From positions 1 to 64,000 of the forward strand of contig OZ026547.1 in assembly GCA_964020155.1 (NCBI GenBank): a stretch of DNA of 64,000 nt, in the 5' to 3' direction. A program made the translations under genes and the position numbers. Source of the DNA: Chondrilla cf. caribensis (taxonomy: Eukaryota > Porifera > Demospongiae > Chondrillida > Chondrillidae). Positions 13,802 to 25,935 of this stretch are shown piece by piece. Below the pieces are notes generated by a model. It did no database searches. It was not told the origin of the DNA and was given only the letters and a program-made list of their open reading frames with translations. Every line of letters begins with the position of its first letter. Position 1 is the first letter of the stretch.

Positions 13802-16800
13802 TTGGTGACCAGAAAAGAAATCTCAAATTGCTTAGGTGATCACCCAAGGCGGAATACACGCATATATGAATCTACATACAAAGTATATACATTGGCAATA
13901 GGGGGAAATTTTGGTCGACATCAAAATGAAACTTTTTGCTATCAGAAGGTAGCTACTAGGTCCAGGAGTGTGTCTGTGCATTCGGATTTCAGCTATGATG
14001 CATCACGTGCACACAGGAGAGGCCGTGGTGACAAGACCAAAAATTGACATTTTTTGGGCTTGTCACCACGAGGCTTATAGCGCACTCAGGACAATCAGAA
14101 TGCTTGCGAAATTGTGTTGGTGAGTTAGGCATGGACACTAGGTAGCCCTTGGTGACCAGCAAAGAAATCTCAAATTGCTTAGGTGATCACCCAAGGCGTA
14201 ATACACGCATATATGAATCTACATACAAATTATATACATTGGCAATAGGGGGAAATTTTGGTCGACATCAAAATGAAACTTTTTGCTATCAGAAGGTAGC
14301 TAACAGGTCCAGGAGTGTGTCTGTGCATTCGGATTTCAGCTATGATGCATCACGTGCACACAGGAGAGGCCGTGGTGACAAGACCAAAAATTGACATTTT
14401 TTGGCTTGTCACCACGAGGCTTATAGCGCACTCAGGACAATCAGAATGCTTACCAAATTGTGTTGGTGAGTTTGGTATGGACACTGGGTAGCCCTTTGTG
14501 ACCAGCAAAGAAATCCCAAATTGCTTAGGTGATCACCACAAGGCGTATTACACGCATATATGAATGTACATACAAAGTGTATACATTCTATTATATGTGA
14601 CACTGGGGGGAAATTTTGGTTGACACCAAAATGCATCTTTTTGCTATTAGAAGGTAGCTAACAGGTCCAGGAGTGTGTCTGTGCATTCGGATTTCAGCTA
14701 TGATGCATCACGTGCACACAGGAGAGGCCGTGGTGACAAGACCAAAAATTGACATTTTTTGGGCTTGTCACCACGAGGCTTATAGCGCACTCAGGACAAT
14801 CAGAATGCTTGCGAAATTGTGTTGGTGAGTTAGGCATGGACACTAGGTAGCCCTTGGTGACCAGCAAAGAAATCTCAAATTGCTTAGGTGATCACCCAAG
14901 GCGGAATACACGCATATATGAATCTACATACAAAGTATATACATTGGCAATAGGGGGAAATTTTGGTCGACATCAAAATGAAACTTTTTGCTATCAGAAG
15001 GTAGCTACTAGGTCCAGGAGTGTGTCTGTGCATTCGGATTTCAGCTATGATGCATCACGTGCACACAGGAGAGGCCGTGGTGACAAGACCAAAAATTGAC
15101 ATTTTTTGGGCTTGTCACCACGAGGCTTATAGCGCACTCAGGACAATCAGAATGCTTGCGAAATTGTGTTGGTGAGTTAGGCATGGACACTAGGTAGCCC
15201 TTGGTGACCAGCAAAGAAATCTCAAATTGCTTAGGTGATCACCCAAGGCGTAATACACTTATATATGAATCGAAATACAAAGTATATACATTGGCAATAG
15301 GGGGAAATTTTGGTCGACATCAAAATGCAACTTTTTGCTATCAGAAGGTAGCTAACAGGTCCAGGAGTGTGTCTGTACATTCGGATTTCAGCTATGATGT
15401 ATCACGTGCACACAGGAGAGGCCGTGGTGACAAGACCAAAAATTGACATTTTTTTGGCTTGTCACCACGAGGCTTATAGCGCACTCAGGACAATCAGAAT
15501 GCTTACCAAATTGTGTTGGTGAGTTAGGCATGGACACTAGGTAGCCCTTGGTGACCAGCAAAGAAATCTCAAATTGCTTAGGTGATCACCCAAGGCGGAA
15601 TACACGCATATATGAATCTACATACAAAGTATATACATTGGCAATAGGGGGAAATTTTGGTCGACATCAAAATGAAACTTTTTGCTATCAGAAGGTAGCT
15701 ACTAGGTCCAGGAGTGTGTCTGTGCATTCGGATTTCAGCTATGATGCATCACGTGCACACAGGAGAGGCCGTGGTGACAAGACCAAAAATTGACATTTTT
15801 TGGGCTTGTCACCACGAGGCTTATAGCGCACTCAGGACAATCAGAATGCTTGCGAAATTGTGTTGGTGAGTTAGGCATGGACACTAGGTAGCCCTTGGTG
15901 ACCAGCAAAGAAATCTCAAATTGCTTAGGTGATCACCCAAGGCGTAATACACGCATATATGAATCTACATACAAATTATATACATTGGCAATAGGGGGAA
16001 ATTTTGGTCGACATCAAAATGAAACTTTTTGCTATCAGAAGGTAGCTAACAGGTCCAGGAGTGTGTCTGTGCATTCGGATTTCAGCTATGATGCATCACG
16101 TGCACACAGGAGAGGCCGTGGTGACAAGACCAAAAATTGACATTTTTTGGCTTGTCACCACGAGGCTTATAGCGCACTCAGGACAATCAGAATGCTTACC
16201 AAATTGTGTTGGTGAGTTTGGTATGGACACTGGGTAGCCCTTTGTGACCAGCAAAGAAATCCCAAATTGCTTAGGTGATCACCACAAGGCGTATTACACG
16301 CATATATGAATGTACATACAAAGTGTATACATTCTATTATATGTGACACTGGGGGGAAATTTTGGTTGACACCAAAATGCATCTTTTTGCTATTAGAAGG
16401 TAGCTAACAGGTCCAGGAGTGTGTCTGTGCATTCGGATTTCAGCTATGATGCATCACGTGCACACAGGAGAGGCCGTGGTGACAAGACCAAAAATTGACA
16501 TTTTTTGGGCTTGTCACCACGAGGCTTATAGCGCACTCAGGACAATCAGAATGCTTGCGAAATTGTGTTGGTGAGTTAGGCATGGACACTAGGTAGCCCT
16601 TGGTGACCAGCAAAGAAATCTCAAATTGCTTAGGTGATCACCCAAGGCGGAATACACGCATATATGAATCTACATACAAAGTATATACATTGGCAATAGG
16701 GGGAAATTTTGGTCGACATCAAAATGAAACTTTTTGCTATCAGAAGGTAGCTACTAGGTCCAGGAGTGTGTCTGTGCATTCGGATTTCAGCTATGATGCA

Positions 16801-16946
16801 TCACGTGCACACAGGAGAGGCCGTGGTGACAAGACCAAAAATTGACATTTTTTGGGCTTGTCACCACGAGGCTTATAGCGCACTCAGGACAATCAGAATG
16901 CTTGCGAAATTATGTTGGTGAGTTAGGCATGGACACTAGGTAGCCC
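13802..16946. repeat. Higher-order duplication of a five-unit block (1,746 bp)
   Basis: Inside the satellite, the block from about 13802 to 15200 recurs at about 15548 to 16946, offset by 1,746 bp (four 347-bp units plus one of 358 bp). The match includes private variants. The frame at 14421-14636 recurs unchanged at 16167-16382, and the unit at 14854 matches that at 16600. This indicates recent multi-unit amplification by unequal exchange or replication slippage. Confidence 0.8.
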
Positions 16947-19900
16947 TTGGTGACCAGCAAAGAAATCTCAAATTGCTTAGGTGATCACCCAAGGCGTAAT
17001 ACACGCATATATGAATCTACATACAAATTATATACATTGGCAATAGGGGGAAATTTTGGTCGACATCAAAATGAAACTTTTTGCTATCAGAAGGTAGCTA
17101 CCAGGTCCAGGAGTGTGTCTGTGCATTCGGATTTCAGCTATGATGCATCACGTGCACACAGGAGAGGCCGTGGAGACAAGACCAAAAATTGACATTTTTT
17201 GGCTTGTCACCACGAGGCTTATAGCGCACTCAGGACAATCAGAATGCTTACGAAATTGTGTTGGTGAGTTTGGTATGGACACTGGGTAGCCCTTTGTGAC
17301 CAGCAAAGAAATCTCAAATTGCTTAGGTGATCACCACAAGGCGTATTACACGCATATATGAATGTACATACAAAGTGTATACATTCTATTATATGTGACA
17401 TTGGGGGGAAATTTTGGTTGACACCAAAATGCATCTTTTTGCTATTAGAAGGTAGCTAACAGGTCCAGGAGTGTGTCTGTGCATTCGGATTTCAGCTATG
17501 ATGCATCACGTGCACACAGGAGAGGCCGTGGTGACAAGACCAAAAATTGACATTTTTTGGGCTTGTCACCACGAGGCTTATAGCGCACTCAGGACAATCA
17601 GAATGCTTATGAAAATGTGTTGGTGAGTTAGGCATGGACACTAGGTAGCCCATGGTGACCAGCAAAGAAATCTCAAATTGCTTAGGTGATCACCCAAGGC
17701 GTAATACACGCATATATGAATCGAAATACAAAGTATATACATTGGCAATAGGGGGAAATTCTGGTCGACATCAAAATGCAACTTTTTGCTATCAGAAGGT
17801 AGCTAACAGGTCCAGGAGTGTGTCTGTGCATTCGGATTTCAGCTATGATGCATCACGTGCACACAGGAGAGGCCGTGGTGACAAGACCAAAAATTGACAT
17901 TTTTTGGCTTGTCACCACGAGGCTTATAGCGCACTCAGGACAATCAGAATGCTTACCAAATTGTGTTGGTGAGTTTGGTATGGACACTGGGTAGCCCTTG
18001 GTGACCAGCAAAGAAATCCCAAATTGCTTAGGTGATCACCACAAGGCGTATTACACGCATATATGAATGTACATACAAAGTGTATACATTTTATTATATG
18101 TGACACTGGGGGGAAATTTTGGTCGACACCAAAATGCATCTTTTTGCTATTAGAAGGTAGCTAACAGGTCCAGGAGTGTGTCTGTGCATTCGGATTTCAG
18201 CTATGATGCATCACGTGCACACAGGAGAGGCCGTGGTGACAAGACCAAAAATTGACATTTTTTGGGCTTGTCACCACGAGGCTTATAGCGCACTCAGGAC
18301 AATCAGAATGCTTACGAAAATGTGTTGGTGAGTTAGGCATGGACACTAGGTAGCCCATGGTGACCAGCAAAGAAATCTCAAATTGCTTAGGTGATCACCC
18401 AAGGCGTAATACACTTATAGATAAATCTACATACAAGGTATATACATTGGCAATAGGGGGAAATTCTGGTCGACATCAAAATGCAACTTTTTGCTATCAG
18501 AAGGTAGCTACCAGGTCCAGGAGTGTGTCTGTGCATTCGGATTTCAGCTATGATGCATCACGTGCACACAGGAGAGGCTGTGGTGACAAGACCAAAAATT
18601 GACATTTTTTGGGCTTGTCACCACGAGGCTTATAGCGCACTCAGGACAATCAGAATGCTTACCAAATTGTGTTGGTGAGTTAGGCATGGACACTAGGTAG
18701 CCCTTGGTGACCAGCAAAGAAATCCCAAATTGCTTAGGTGATCACCCAAGGCGTAATACACTTATATATGAATCGAAATACAAAGTATATACATTGGCAA
18801 TAGGGGGAAATTTTGGTCGACATCAAAATGAAACTTTTTGCTATCAGAAGGTAGCTAACAGGTCCAGGAGTGTGTCTGTGCATTCGGATTTCAGCTATGA
18901 TGCATCACGTGCACACAGGAGAGGCCGTGGTGACAACTCCAAAAATTGACATTTTTTGGGCTTGTCACCACGAGGCTTAGAGCGCACTCAGGACAATCAG
19001 AATGCTTACGAAAATGTGTTGGTGAGTTAGGCATGGACACTAGGTAGCCCTTGGTGACCAGCAAAGAAATCTCAAATTGCTTAGGTGATCACCCAAGGCG
19101 TAATACACGCATATATATATCTACATACAAGGTATATACATTGGCAATAGGGGGAAATTTTGGTCGACATCAAAATGAAACTTTTTGCTATCAGAAGGTA
19201 GCTAACAGGTCCAGGAGTGTGTCTGTGCATTCGGATTTCAGCTATGATGCATCACGTGCACACAGGAGAGGCCGTGGTGACAAGACCAAAAATTGACATT
19301 TTTTGGCTTGTCACCACGAGGCTTATAGCGCACTCAGGACAATCAGAATGCTTACCAAATTGTGTTGGTGAGTTTGGTATGGACACTGGGTAGCCCTTGG
19401 TGACCAGCAAAGAAATCCCAAATTGCTTAGGTGATCACCACAAGGCGTATTACACGCATATATGAATGTACATACAAAGTGTATACATTTTATTATATGT
19501 GACACTGGGGGGAAATTTTGGTCGACACCAAAATGCATCTTTTTGCTATTAGAAGGTAGCTAACAGGTCCAGGAGTGTGTCTGTGCATTCGGATTTCAGC
19601 TATGATGCATCACGTGCACACAGGAGAGGCCGTGGTGACAAGACCAAAAATTGACATTTTTTGGGCTTGTCACCACGAGGCTTATAGCGCACTCAGGACA
19701 ATCAGAATGCTTACCAAATTGTGTTGGTGAGTTAGGCATGGACACTAGGTAGCCCTTGGTGACCAGCAAAGAAATCCCAAATTGCTTAGGTGATCACCCA
19801 AGGCGGAATACACGCATATATGAATCGAAATACAAAGTATATACATTGGCAATAGGGGGAAATTTTGGTCGACATCAAAATGCAACTTTTTGCTATCAGA

Positions 19901-20578
19901 AGGTAGCTACCAGGTCCAGGAGTATGTCTGTGCATTCGGATTTCAGCTATGATGCATCACGTGCACACAGGAGAGGCCGTGGTGACAAGACCAAAAATTG
20001 ACATTTTTTGGGCTTGTCACCACGAGGCTTATAGCGCACTCAGGACAATCAGAATGCTTACGAAATTGTGTTGGTGAGTTTGGTATGGACACTGGGTAGC
20101 CCTTGGTGACCAGCAAAGAAATCTCAAATTGCTTAGGTGATCACCACAAGGCGTATTACACGCATATATGAATGTACATACAAAGTGTATACATTTTATT
20201 ATATGTGACACTGGGGGGAAATTTTGGTCGACACCAAAATGCATCTTTTTGCTATTAGAAGGTAGCTAACAGGTCCAGGAGTGTGTCTGTGCATTCGGAT
20301 TTCAGCTATGATGCATTACGTGCACACAGGAGAGGCCGTGGTGACAACTCCAAAAATTGACATTTTTTGGGCTTGTCACCACGAGGCTTAGAGCGCACTC
20401 AGGACAATCAGAATGCTTACCAAATTGTGTTGGTGAGTTAGGCATGGACACTAGGTAGCCCTTGGTGACCAGCAAAGAAATCTCAAATTGCTTAGGTGAT
20501 CACCCAAGGCGTAATACACTTTTATATGAATCTACATACAAAGTATATACATTGGCAATAGGGGGAGATTTTGGTCGA

Positions 20579-21105
20579 TATCAAGTTGACACGCCCCCTC
20601 CTCAATGAGCTATGCAAATTGTTTCAGAAGTTAGCTCACATCCCCAGCTAGGTCTGTATAATATATCAAGTTGACACGCCCCCTCCCCAATGAGCTATGC
20701 AAAGAGGTGCTTAGCATTTTCTCTCCTATACTCTCCCATACATTGAAAAAATATTAAGCACCTTCCAATGTAGCTGGGGTTACGGGTCACCTATTGAGAT
20801 GGGAATTGTTTCAGAAGTTAGCTCACATCCCCAGCTAGGTCTGTATAATATATCAAGTTGACACGCCCCCTCCCCAATGAGCTATGCAAAAAAGGTGCTT
20901 AGCGTTTTCTCTCCTATACTCTCCCACACATTGAAAAAATATTAAGCACCTTCCAATGTAGCTGGGGTTACGGGTCACCTATTGAGATGGGAATCGTTTC
21001 AGAAGTTAGCTCACGTCCCCAGGTAGGTCTGTCTAAAATATTAGGTTGACACGCCCCTTCTCCCATGAGATATGCAAAAAGGTGCTTAAAGTTTTCTCTC
21101 CTATG
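20579..21105. repeat. Second satellite, about 187-bp units, interrupting the 347-bp array
   Basis: Sequence starting TCAAGTTGACACGCCCCCTC repeats at about 20579 (a shortened copy of about 85 bp), 20664, 20851 and, diverged, near 21038. Each full unit contains AGGTGCTTA and, about 50 bases later, TAAGCACCTT, an inverted pair able to form a hairpin. The block joins the 347-bp satellite abruptly on both sides, which suggests insertion or capture of another subtelomeric family. Confidence 0.85.
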
Positions 21106-22312
21106 CTTAGGTGATCACCACAAGGCATAATACACTTATATATGAATCGAAATACAAAGTATATATTTTGGTAATAGGGGGAAATTTTGGTCGACATCAA
21201 AATGCAACTGTTTGCTATCAGAAGGTAGCTACCAGGTCTAGGAGTGTGTCTGTGCATTCGGATTTGACCTATGATGCATCACGTGTACACAGGAGAGGCC
21301 GTGGTGACAAGACCAAAAATTGACAGTTTTTTGGCTTGTCACCACGAGGCTTATAGCGCACTCAGGACAATCAGAATGCTTACGAAATTGTGTTGGTGAG
21401 TTTGGCATGGACACTGGGTAGCCATTGGTGACCAGCAAAGAAATCTCAAACAGCTTAGGTGATCACCACAAGGCGTTGAAAACTTATATATGAATCTACA
21501 TACAAAGTATATGCATATATTATATGTGGCAATGGGAGAAATTTCAGACAACATCAAAATGCATCTATTTTGCTATCAGAAGGTAGCTACTAGGTCCAGG
21601 AGTGTGTCTGTGAATTCGGATTCGAACTATGATGCAACACGTGCACACAGGAGAGGCCGTGGTGACAACTCAAAAAATTGACATTTTTGCTTGTCACCAC
21701 GAGGCTTATAGCGCACTCAGGACAATCTCAATTCTTACGAAATTGTGTTGGCGAGTTTAGCATGGACACTGGCTAGCCCTTGGCTCAGGTCATCACCACA
21801 TGGCATATTACGCTTATATACATACAAAAGTATATACATTTTATTATATGTGGTATATGGGCACTGGGGAGAATATTTGGTCGACATTAAAATGCATCTT
21901 TCTTGTTATCAGAAGGACCGTACTAGGTCCAGGAGTGTGTCTGTGCATTCGTATTAGAACTATGATGCATTACGTGCACACAGGAGAGGTCATGGTGACA
22001 AGCCAAAACAATGACATTTTTTTGCTTGTCACCACAAGACTTATAGCGCACTCAGGACAATCTCAATTCTTCCCAAAATGTGTTGGTGAGTTTAGCATGG
22101 ACACTGGCTAGCCCTTGGTGACCAGCAAAGAATTGTCCAATTGCTCAGGTCATCACAACAAGGCATATTACACTTATAAACATACAAAAGAACATACATT
22201 TTATTATATGTGGCATATGGGCAGTGGGGAGAATTTTTGGTCGACATCAAAATGCATCTTTTTGTTATCAGAAGGACTGTACTAGGTGAAGGAGTGTGTC
22301 TGTGCATTCGTA
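21106..22312. repeat. Diverged and partly truncated units of the 347-bp satellite
   Basis: Roughly three and a half units resume after the 187-bp block but carry many substitutions and indels. They retain GTCGACAT, the ACGTGCACACAGGAGAG core and the GTGGTGAC/GTCACCAC hairpin. The array stops near 22312. Greater divergence on the centromere-proximal edge is the usual pattern for old satellite borders. Confidence 0.85.
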
Positions 22313-24190
22313 TTTCTCAAACTTCCTGAAAAGATGGCCATGCTGGTGTCAGAGGGAAAGGGGAGTCACTGACACCTATGACACCGGTGGGAAATACAAA
22401 ATGGCATGTGCCGGTCAACGAGATACGTACCTAAATACCTGACCCATTGTAGCATAATGCGGTGTGCTAGATTTGGTATACATAATATAACTTATTGCGT
22501 TGACATTGTGATAATAGATTATTGTAAAACAGGTACTGGCAATAGTTCTATTTTGATGTGTGTGTTTGCAGTGCTACATAGAACTATTGATTTTGCATGT
22601 GGAGGTCTGTCTTGTTTCCCACCAGAACAAGTGGTACTCTGAGAGCAGATGTAATACTTGAGTATGATAATCACAGTGGATCACATAATGATGTACTCAC
22701 TGGTTACTGCCAGTCATGTCCAGTATCTTGTCATGAATGATCTTCACTACTTCAAAACTGAACACAAAACAAGTGAACATATTCTATCAGTTAATATACC
22801 TCAACCCATACCCTACACAACCACACCTCGAAGATGCGATTCGGTAATATCTTCTCTTTGCAGAGGAATACTGCTATGTCCCTTACAGTGTTCGCGCATT
22901 CTCCGACGAAGTTTCTATCACAGGAAAGCAATAATGCATATACAGTCTGGAATGTAGGAAAACTTTACATACCCTCGTGTTTTATAGTATGAAACAGAAG
23001 ACTTTGTAAAGCTCCTTTGCCGTAGCTACGAGCTACGTAGCTCCACCATCTACGAGTATATTCGAATTTAGGAAATACTGCAACATCATATAATATGCAT
23101 TCCTACGCCTAACCACTACAGTGAATTTATATTATTTATATTGTGCGAACAAAATGGCCGATTTCAAAATGCCGACAATTAGGATTTGGGCTAGAATTTG
23201 AGCGCGAAGACTTCAACGAACTTTAAATCTTCACCGAAGGTTCTTCTAAACCTATTAGAGACGATCAAGTGATTCGAGTGCCTGTGGGTGGCCTATTCTC
23301 CGAATTGAAAATTGAGGGCAACTTTAAATAGCGCAGATAATAATAATAGAATAGATAGGTCACGGTGGCGGGGTGGTCAGGTGACACGACTCTAGGCTCC
23401 AGGTCGCGGGTTCGAATCCTCAAAAGGACGGTTTTTTTCTCTGAAAAAAAATAGCTCACTTCCTGGTGGTCAGTCGCATACTCTCTACAAAGAACCGTAG
23501 GGGGGAGCTTTGGGACTCGCGGCTGACCTCCCAGCTAGAATAGTGTCTTCTGCATTCGTGGAATGACGCAACTACACAGTCTCTGTGGAAAGTCCCTGTA
23601 AAGCTCTACATATATAGGTGTCTTTGACCCTGAGTGGGTGACTTTTTTATTAATTACAAATCCGACATTTCATTAATGTGATCATTATAATACAGTATTT
23701 TGATACTTGAACAAATTATGGACAACATAAGGTTGGAAAGAGTGAAAGCTATTGCTACACCCACGTACTACTGCTTTAACTACCGTTTTAAGTTAACCCA
23801 ACTTAACCTAAGTGACAGTCGATTAGAACAGAGGGAATGGGTATTTCCTGTGAATGTGTGAAAGGGATGGGTCCTGTATTGATGTTAAGGCGTTACAATC
23901 AAGATGTTGATTGTCCCACATGTAGTTGAATTTGACGTTTTACAAAGCCAAAAGGTTTCAAAATGAAAGTATGTCAGTCACCTTTATCAGTTTGGAACAC
24001 TTACGTATGTTTGCAAGAATTTCAACTGTGGAATAATATGACTGAATCAACTTTCTGCATTTTATTAATAAGTAGAATAGTAAATTCAAAAGTTCTCAAT
24101 TCTTGTTACTGTCAATGCAAAGAACTGTGATATTTCTCTGGAAGTGTTTGGAGAAGACCTGCAGGAAGACAAGAGCAGAGCATTCACATT
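22313..24190. other. Gene-free stretch between satellites and the first gene relic
   Basis: I see no coding exons here. The open frames at 22406-22642 and 22658-22957 have no recognisable motif. The stretch contains a segment near 22316-22367 that recurs near 26120-26167 (it would read LKLPEK-AMLVSEGKG), and one copy of the 640-bp composite repeat at about 23011-23652. Confidence 0.6.
23011..23652 (+). mobile_element. Composite repeat with tRNA-derived SINE body, copy 1
   Basis: About 640 bp that recurs at high identity at 26239-26881. The second half has an RNA polymerase III promoter layout: an A-box-like TGGCGGGGTGGTCAGG near 23364, then a perfect B box GGTTCGAATCC at 23409-23419, about 45 bases apart as in tRNA genes. 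There is no full cloverleaf, and the tail ends in a T-rich stretch. The first half carries ATGGCCGATTT and CGAAGGTTCTTCTAAACC, a module also found alone near 61310. Target-site duplications are not clear. Confidence 0.7.
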
Positions 24191-24402
24191 TTACATGCCA
24201 GCTACAGGTATGCACCTAGTGACCCTCTCACCTCGGTCCTTCAATACTGTTCTACTAAACAGTTTGGAGAAGTACCTCTGGAGAGTTAAAAATATGTTCA
24301 CAACGATTTGACAATTTCAGTGGACACTGCTGACCTGTCCTGAATCACACAAGCAAGTGACAATGGTCTTGCCAGGCCCCAATGTTCTTGCAACCTATGA
24401 AT

Positions 24403-24436
<34 letters not shown>

Positions 24437-24809
24437 CATGATACTACCAAGGTGTAGACCATTGAGCGAACCTTAACAGCAGCAGCAACGTTCAGTCCAG
24501 ATGATGCTCCCACAAAGAAACCTTCTTCATGCATGGAGAATTCTAAATGTCTAAAAAGTGACAACTACATGACTTTACAAATAAACAAATCAACTAATAT
24601 TATGCCACACACCATTGTTACAGCCTCTTCATCAGGTATCATAACAGCAGAATCTATAGGAGCACCAGATACATTGTTAGTCACTCTTCCCTGACCAATG
24701 CCTTCAGTAATTGAGGATCCTTCTAGTCTTTCCAGTTTACCATGAGAAAAGTAGTTGTAGAGTACACTTCCCTCAAATAATGCATTGCTTACACATTCAC
24801 ACACACACA

Positions 24810-24877
<68 letters not shown>

Positions 24878-25935
24878 CGCACACAAACACACACACACAA
24901 ACACACATAAACACCACAACAACACAGTCATGTTCACCTGAGGATCAGCAAGGATAACTTGCACTAGGGGATTCTTCTCTTTCAGGAACAAACCAACACC
25001 TACCAATGGATACTTGATATATGGAATTCCTTTGTAGATATGTGAAGTACAAACCAGCAAGCGTTCCACCCGTTCCTGTTCAAAAAGTAACAGCATCAAC
25101 TCTGCCATCTACAGTTGATGGCAATATCACGATCACATACATATGCCCACACCATTATACACACATGCATACTTGTTTGCCTCCAGATTTCAGGGCCTGT
25201 AGTCTCATAATGAGCTAGACTGTTAGCTGTATTGTCAAACTGATTGGTCCAAACTGCATTTGAAAGAGAACTTGCAAATCTTTTGGCCTGCATGCATAGA
25301 GTAGTATACTTTGACATCAAGACATCATATTCAGAGATTATACTACTCATATTAACAAATTCACTAACTATGTGGTTGTAGTTTTCTGGGTTATCATAAG
25401 GGACAGCCGGTACTGGTCTAACGTCTGCTCCTGGGACACGTAGAGCATCTATTTTCTCCTGTATACATTAAACAATGCACTCAGCCACAAAGGAGTCATA
25501 ACCCAGTGATGTTGACGAACCTGAGATTGTGTGTCTGGCATAAACATCACACATTGATAGCCAATAGCATTGCATAGATGTGCCAAACCAATTCCTATGC
25601 ACAGCAGAAGATCAGTTTGAGATATGTAACAACATATAACCCTAGCGTCGACAATACAAGAAAACGAATGCATAACAAACCAGACCTGTGTTGCCTACTG
25701 TCCCTTCCACTATGGTCCCACCGGGCCTCACCAAACCTATCCAATTAATTTTGGAACAATAATACTGCATGGTTCAAACTTTGGTCAATGTTTCTGACCT
25801 CTTTCTTCAGCGTCCTTGATGAGGTACAAAGCGGCCCTGTCCTTAACGGAACCACCAGGGTTTAGCTGCTCCGCCTTAACAAGAATATTACATGATGTCT
25901 CTTCGCTCACACCCTTTAACCTCACTAAAGGAGTA
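24191..25935 (-). pseudogene. Fungal-type cysteine synthase (PLP-dependent), 5'-truncated with in-frame TGA
   Basis: Eleven exons read in phase: 25935-25799, 25736-25686, 25594-25521, 25458-25369, 25287-25173, 25108-25055, 24999-24938, 24771-24611, 24550-24472, 24394-24335, 24277-24191. They give about 323 codons of a beta-replacing PLP enzyme that makes cysteine from O-acetylserine or serine. The PLP lysine lies in [30 protein letters not shown] and SSITEGIGQGRVT are family motifs; the last marks the fungal-type subgroup.

The exon before TPLVRL is missing: upstream lies repeat DNA (25973-26881), and I found no candidate exon up to 27935. Codon 25082-25080 is TGA just before TGTGGT, where the family has Ser or Ala. 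The remaining splice sites and frame are intact, so decay is recent, or the TGA is a sequence error or polymorphism. Confidence 0.65.
24800..24905. repeat. (CA)n microsatellite in an intron
   Basis: A CA tract on the + strand, hence GT on the sense strand of the cysteine synthase relic. It sits in the intron after the exon ending at 24938, about 40 bases past the 5' splice site. Confidence 0.9.

Larger units (their letters stand above)
7200..20578. repeat. 347-bp subtelomeric satellite, about 38 units
   Basis: Anchor words such as GGTGACCAGCAAAGAAATC recur every 347 bp, for example at about 11026, 11373, 11720, 12067, 12414, 12761, 13108, 13455, 13802 and 14149. A longer variant of about 358 bp carries an insertion around TTCTATTATATGTG. 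Units share TGATGCATCACGTG (with the CACGTG palindrome), the palindrome GGTGATCACC, GTCGAC, and a 45-bp hairpin. The recurring 61- to 81-codon frames on both strands are passive consequences of the unit, and they break freely between units. The left boundary is blurred. Confidence 0.95.

Noticed and set aside
7329..21681. Dozens of 60-81-codon frames with similar products on both strands
   Set aside because: They are the same frames of the 347-bp satellite. They overlap on opposite strands, and unit-to-unit changes break them without constraint.
7200..22312. CRISPR-like array
   Set aside because: The units are contiguous long satellites without unique spacers, and the genome is eukaryotic.
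23360..23425. A functional tRNA gene
   Set aside because: The A and B boxes are present, but the flanking sequence does not fold into an acceptor stem or anticodon arm, and the same sequence recurs at 26590 as part of a dispersed repeat.
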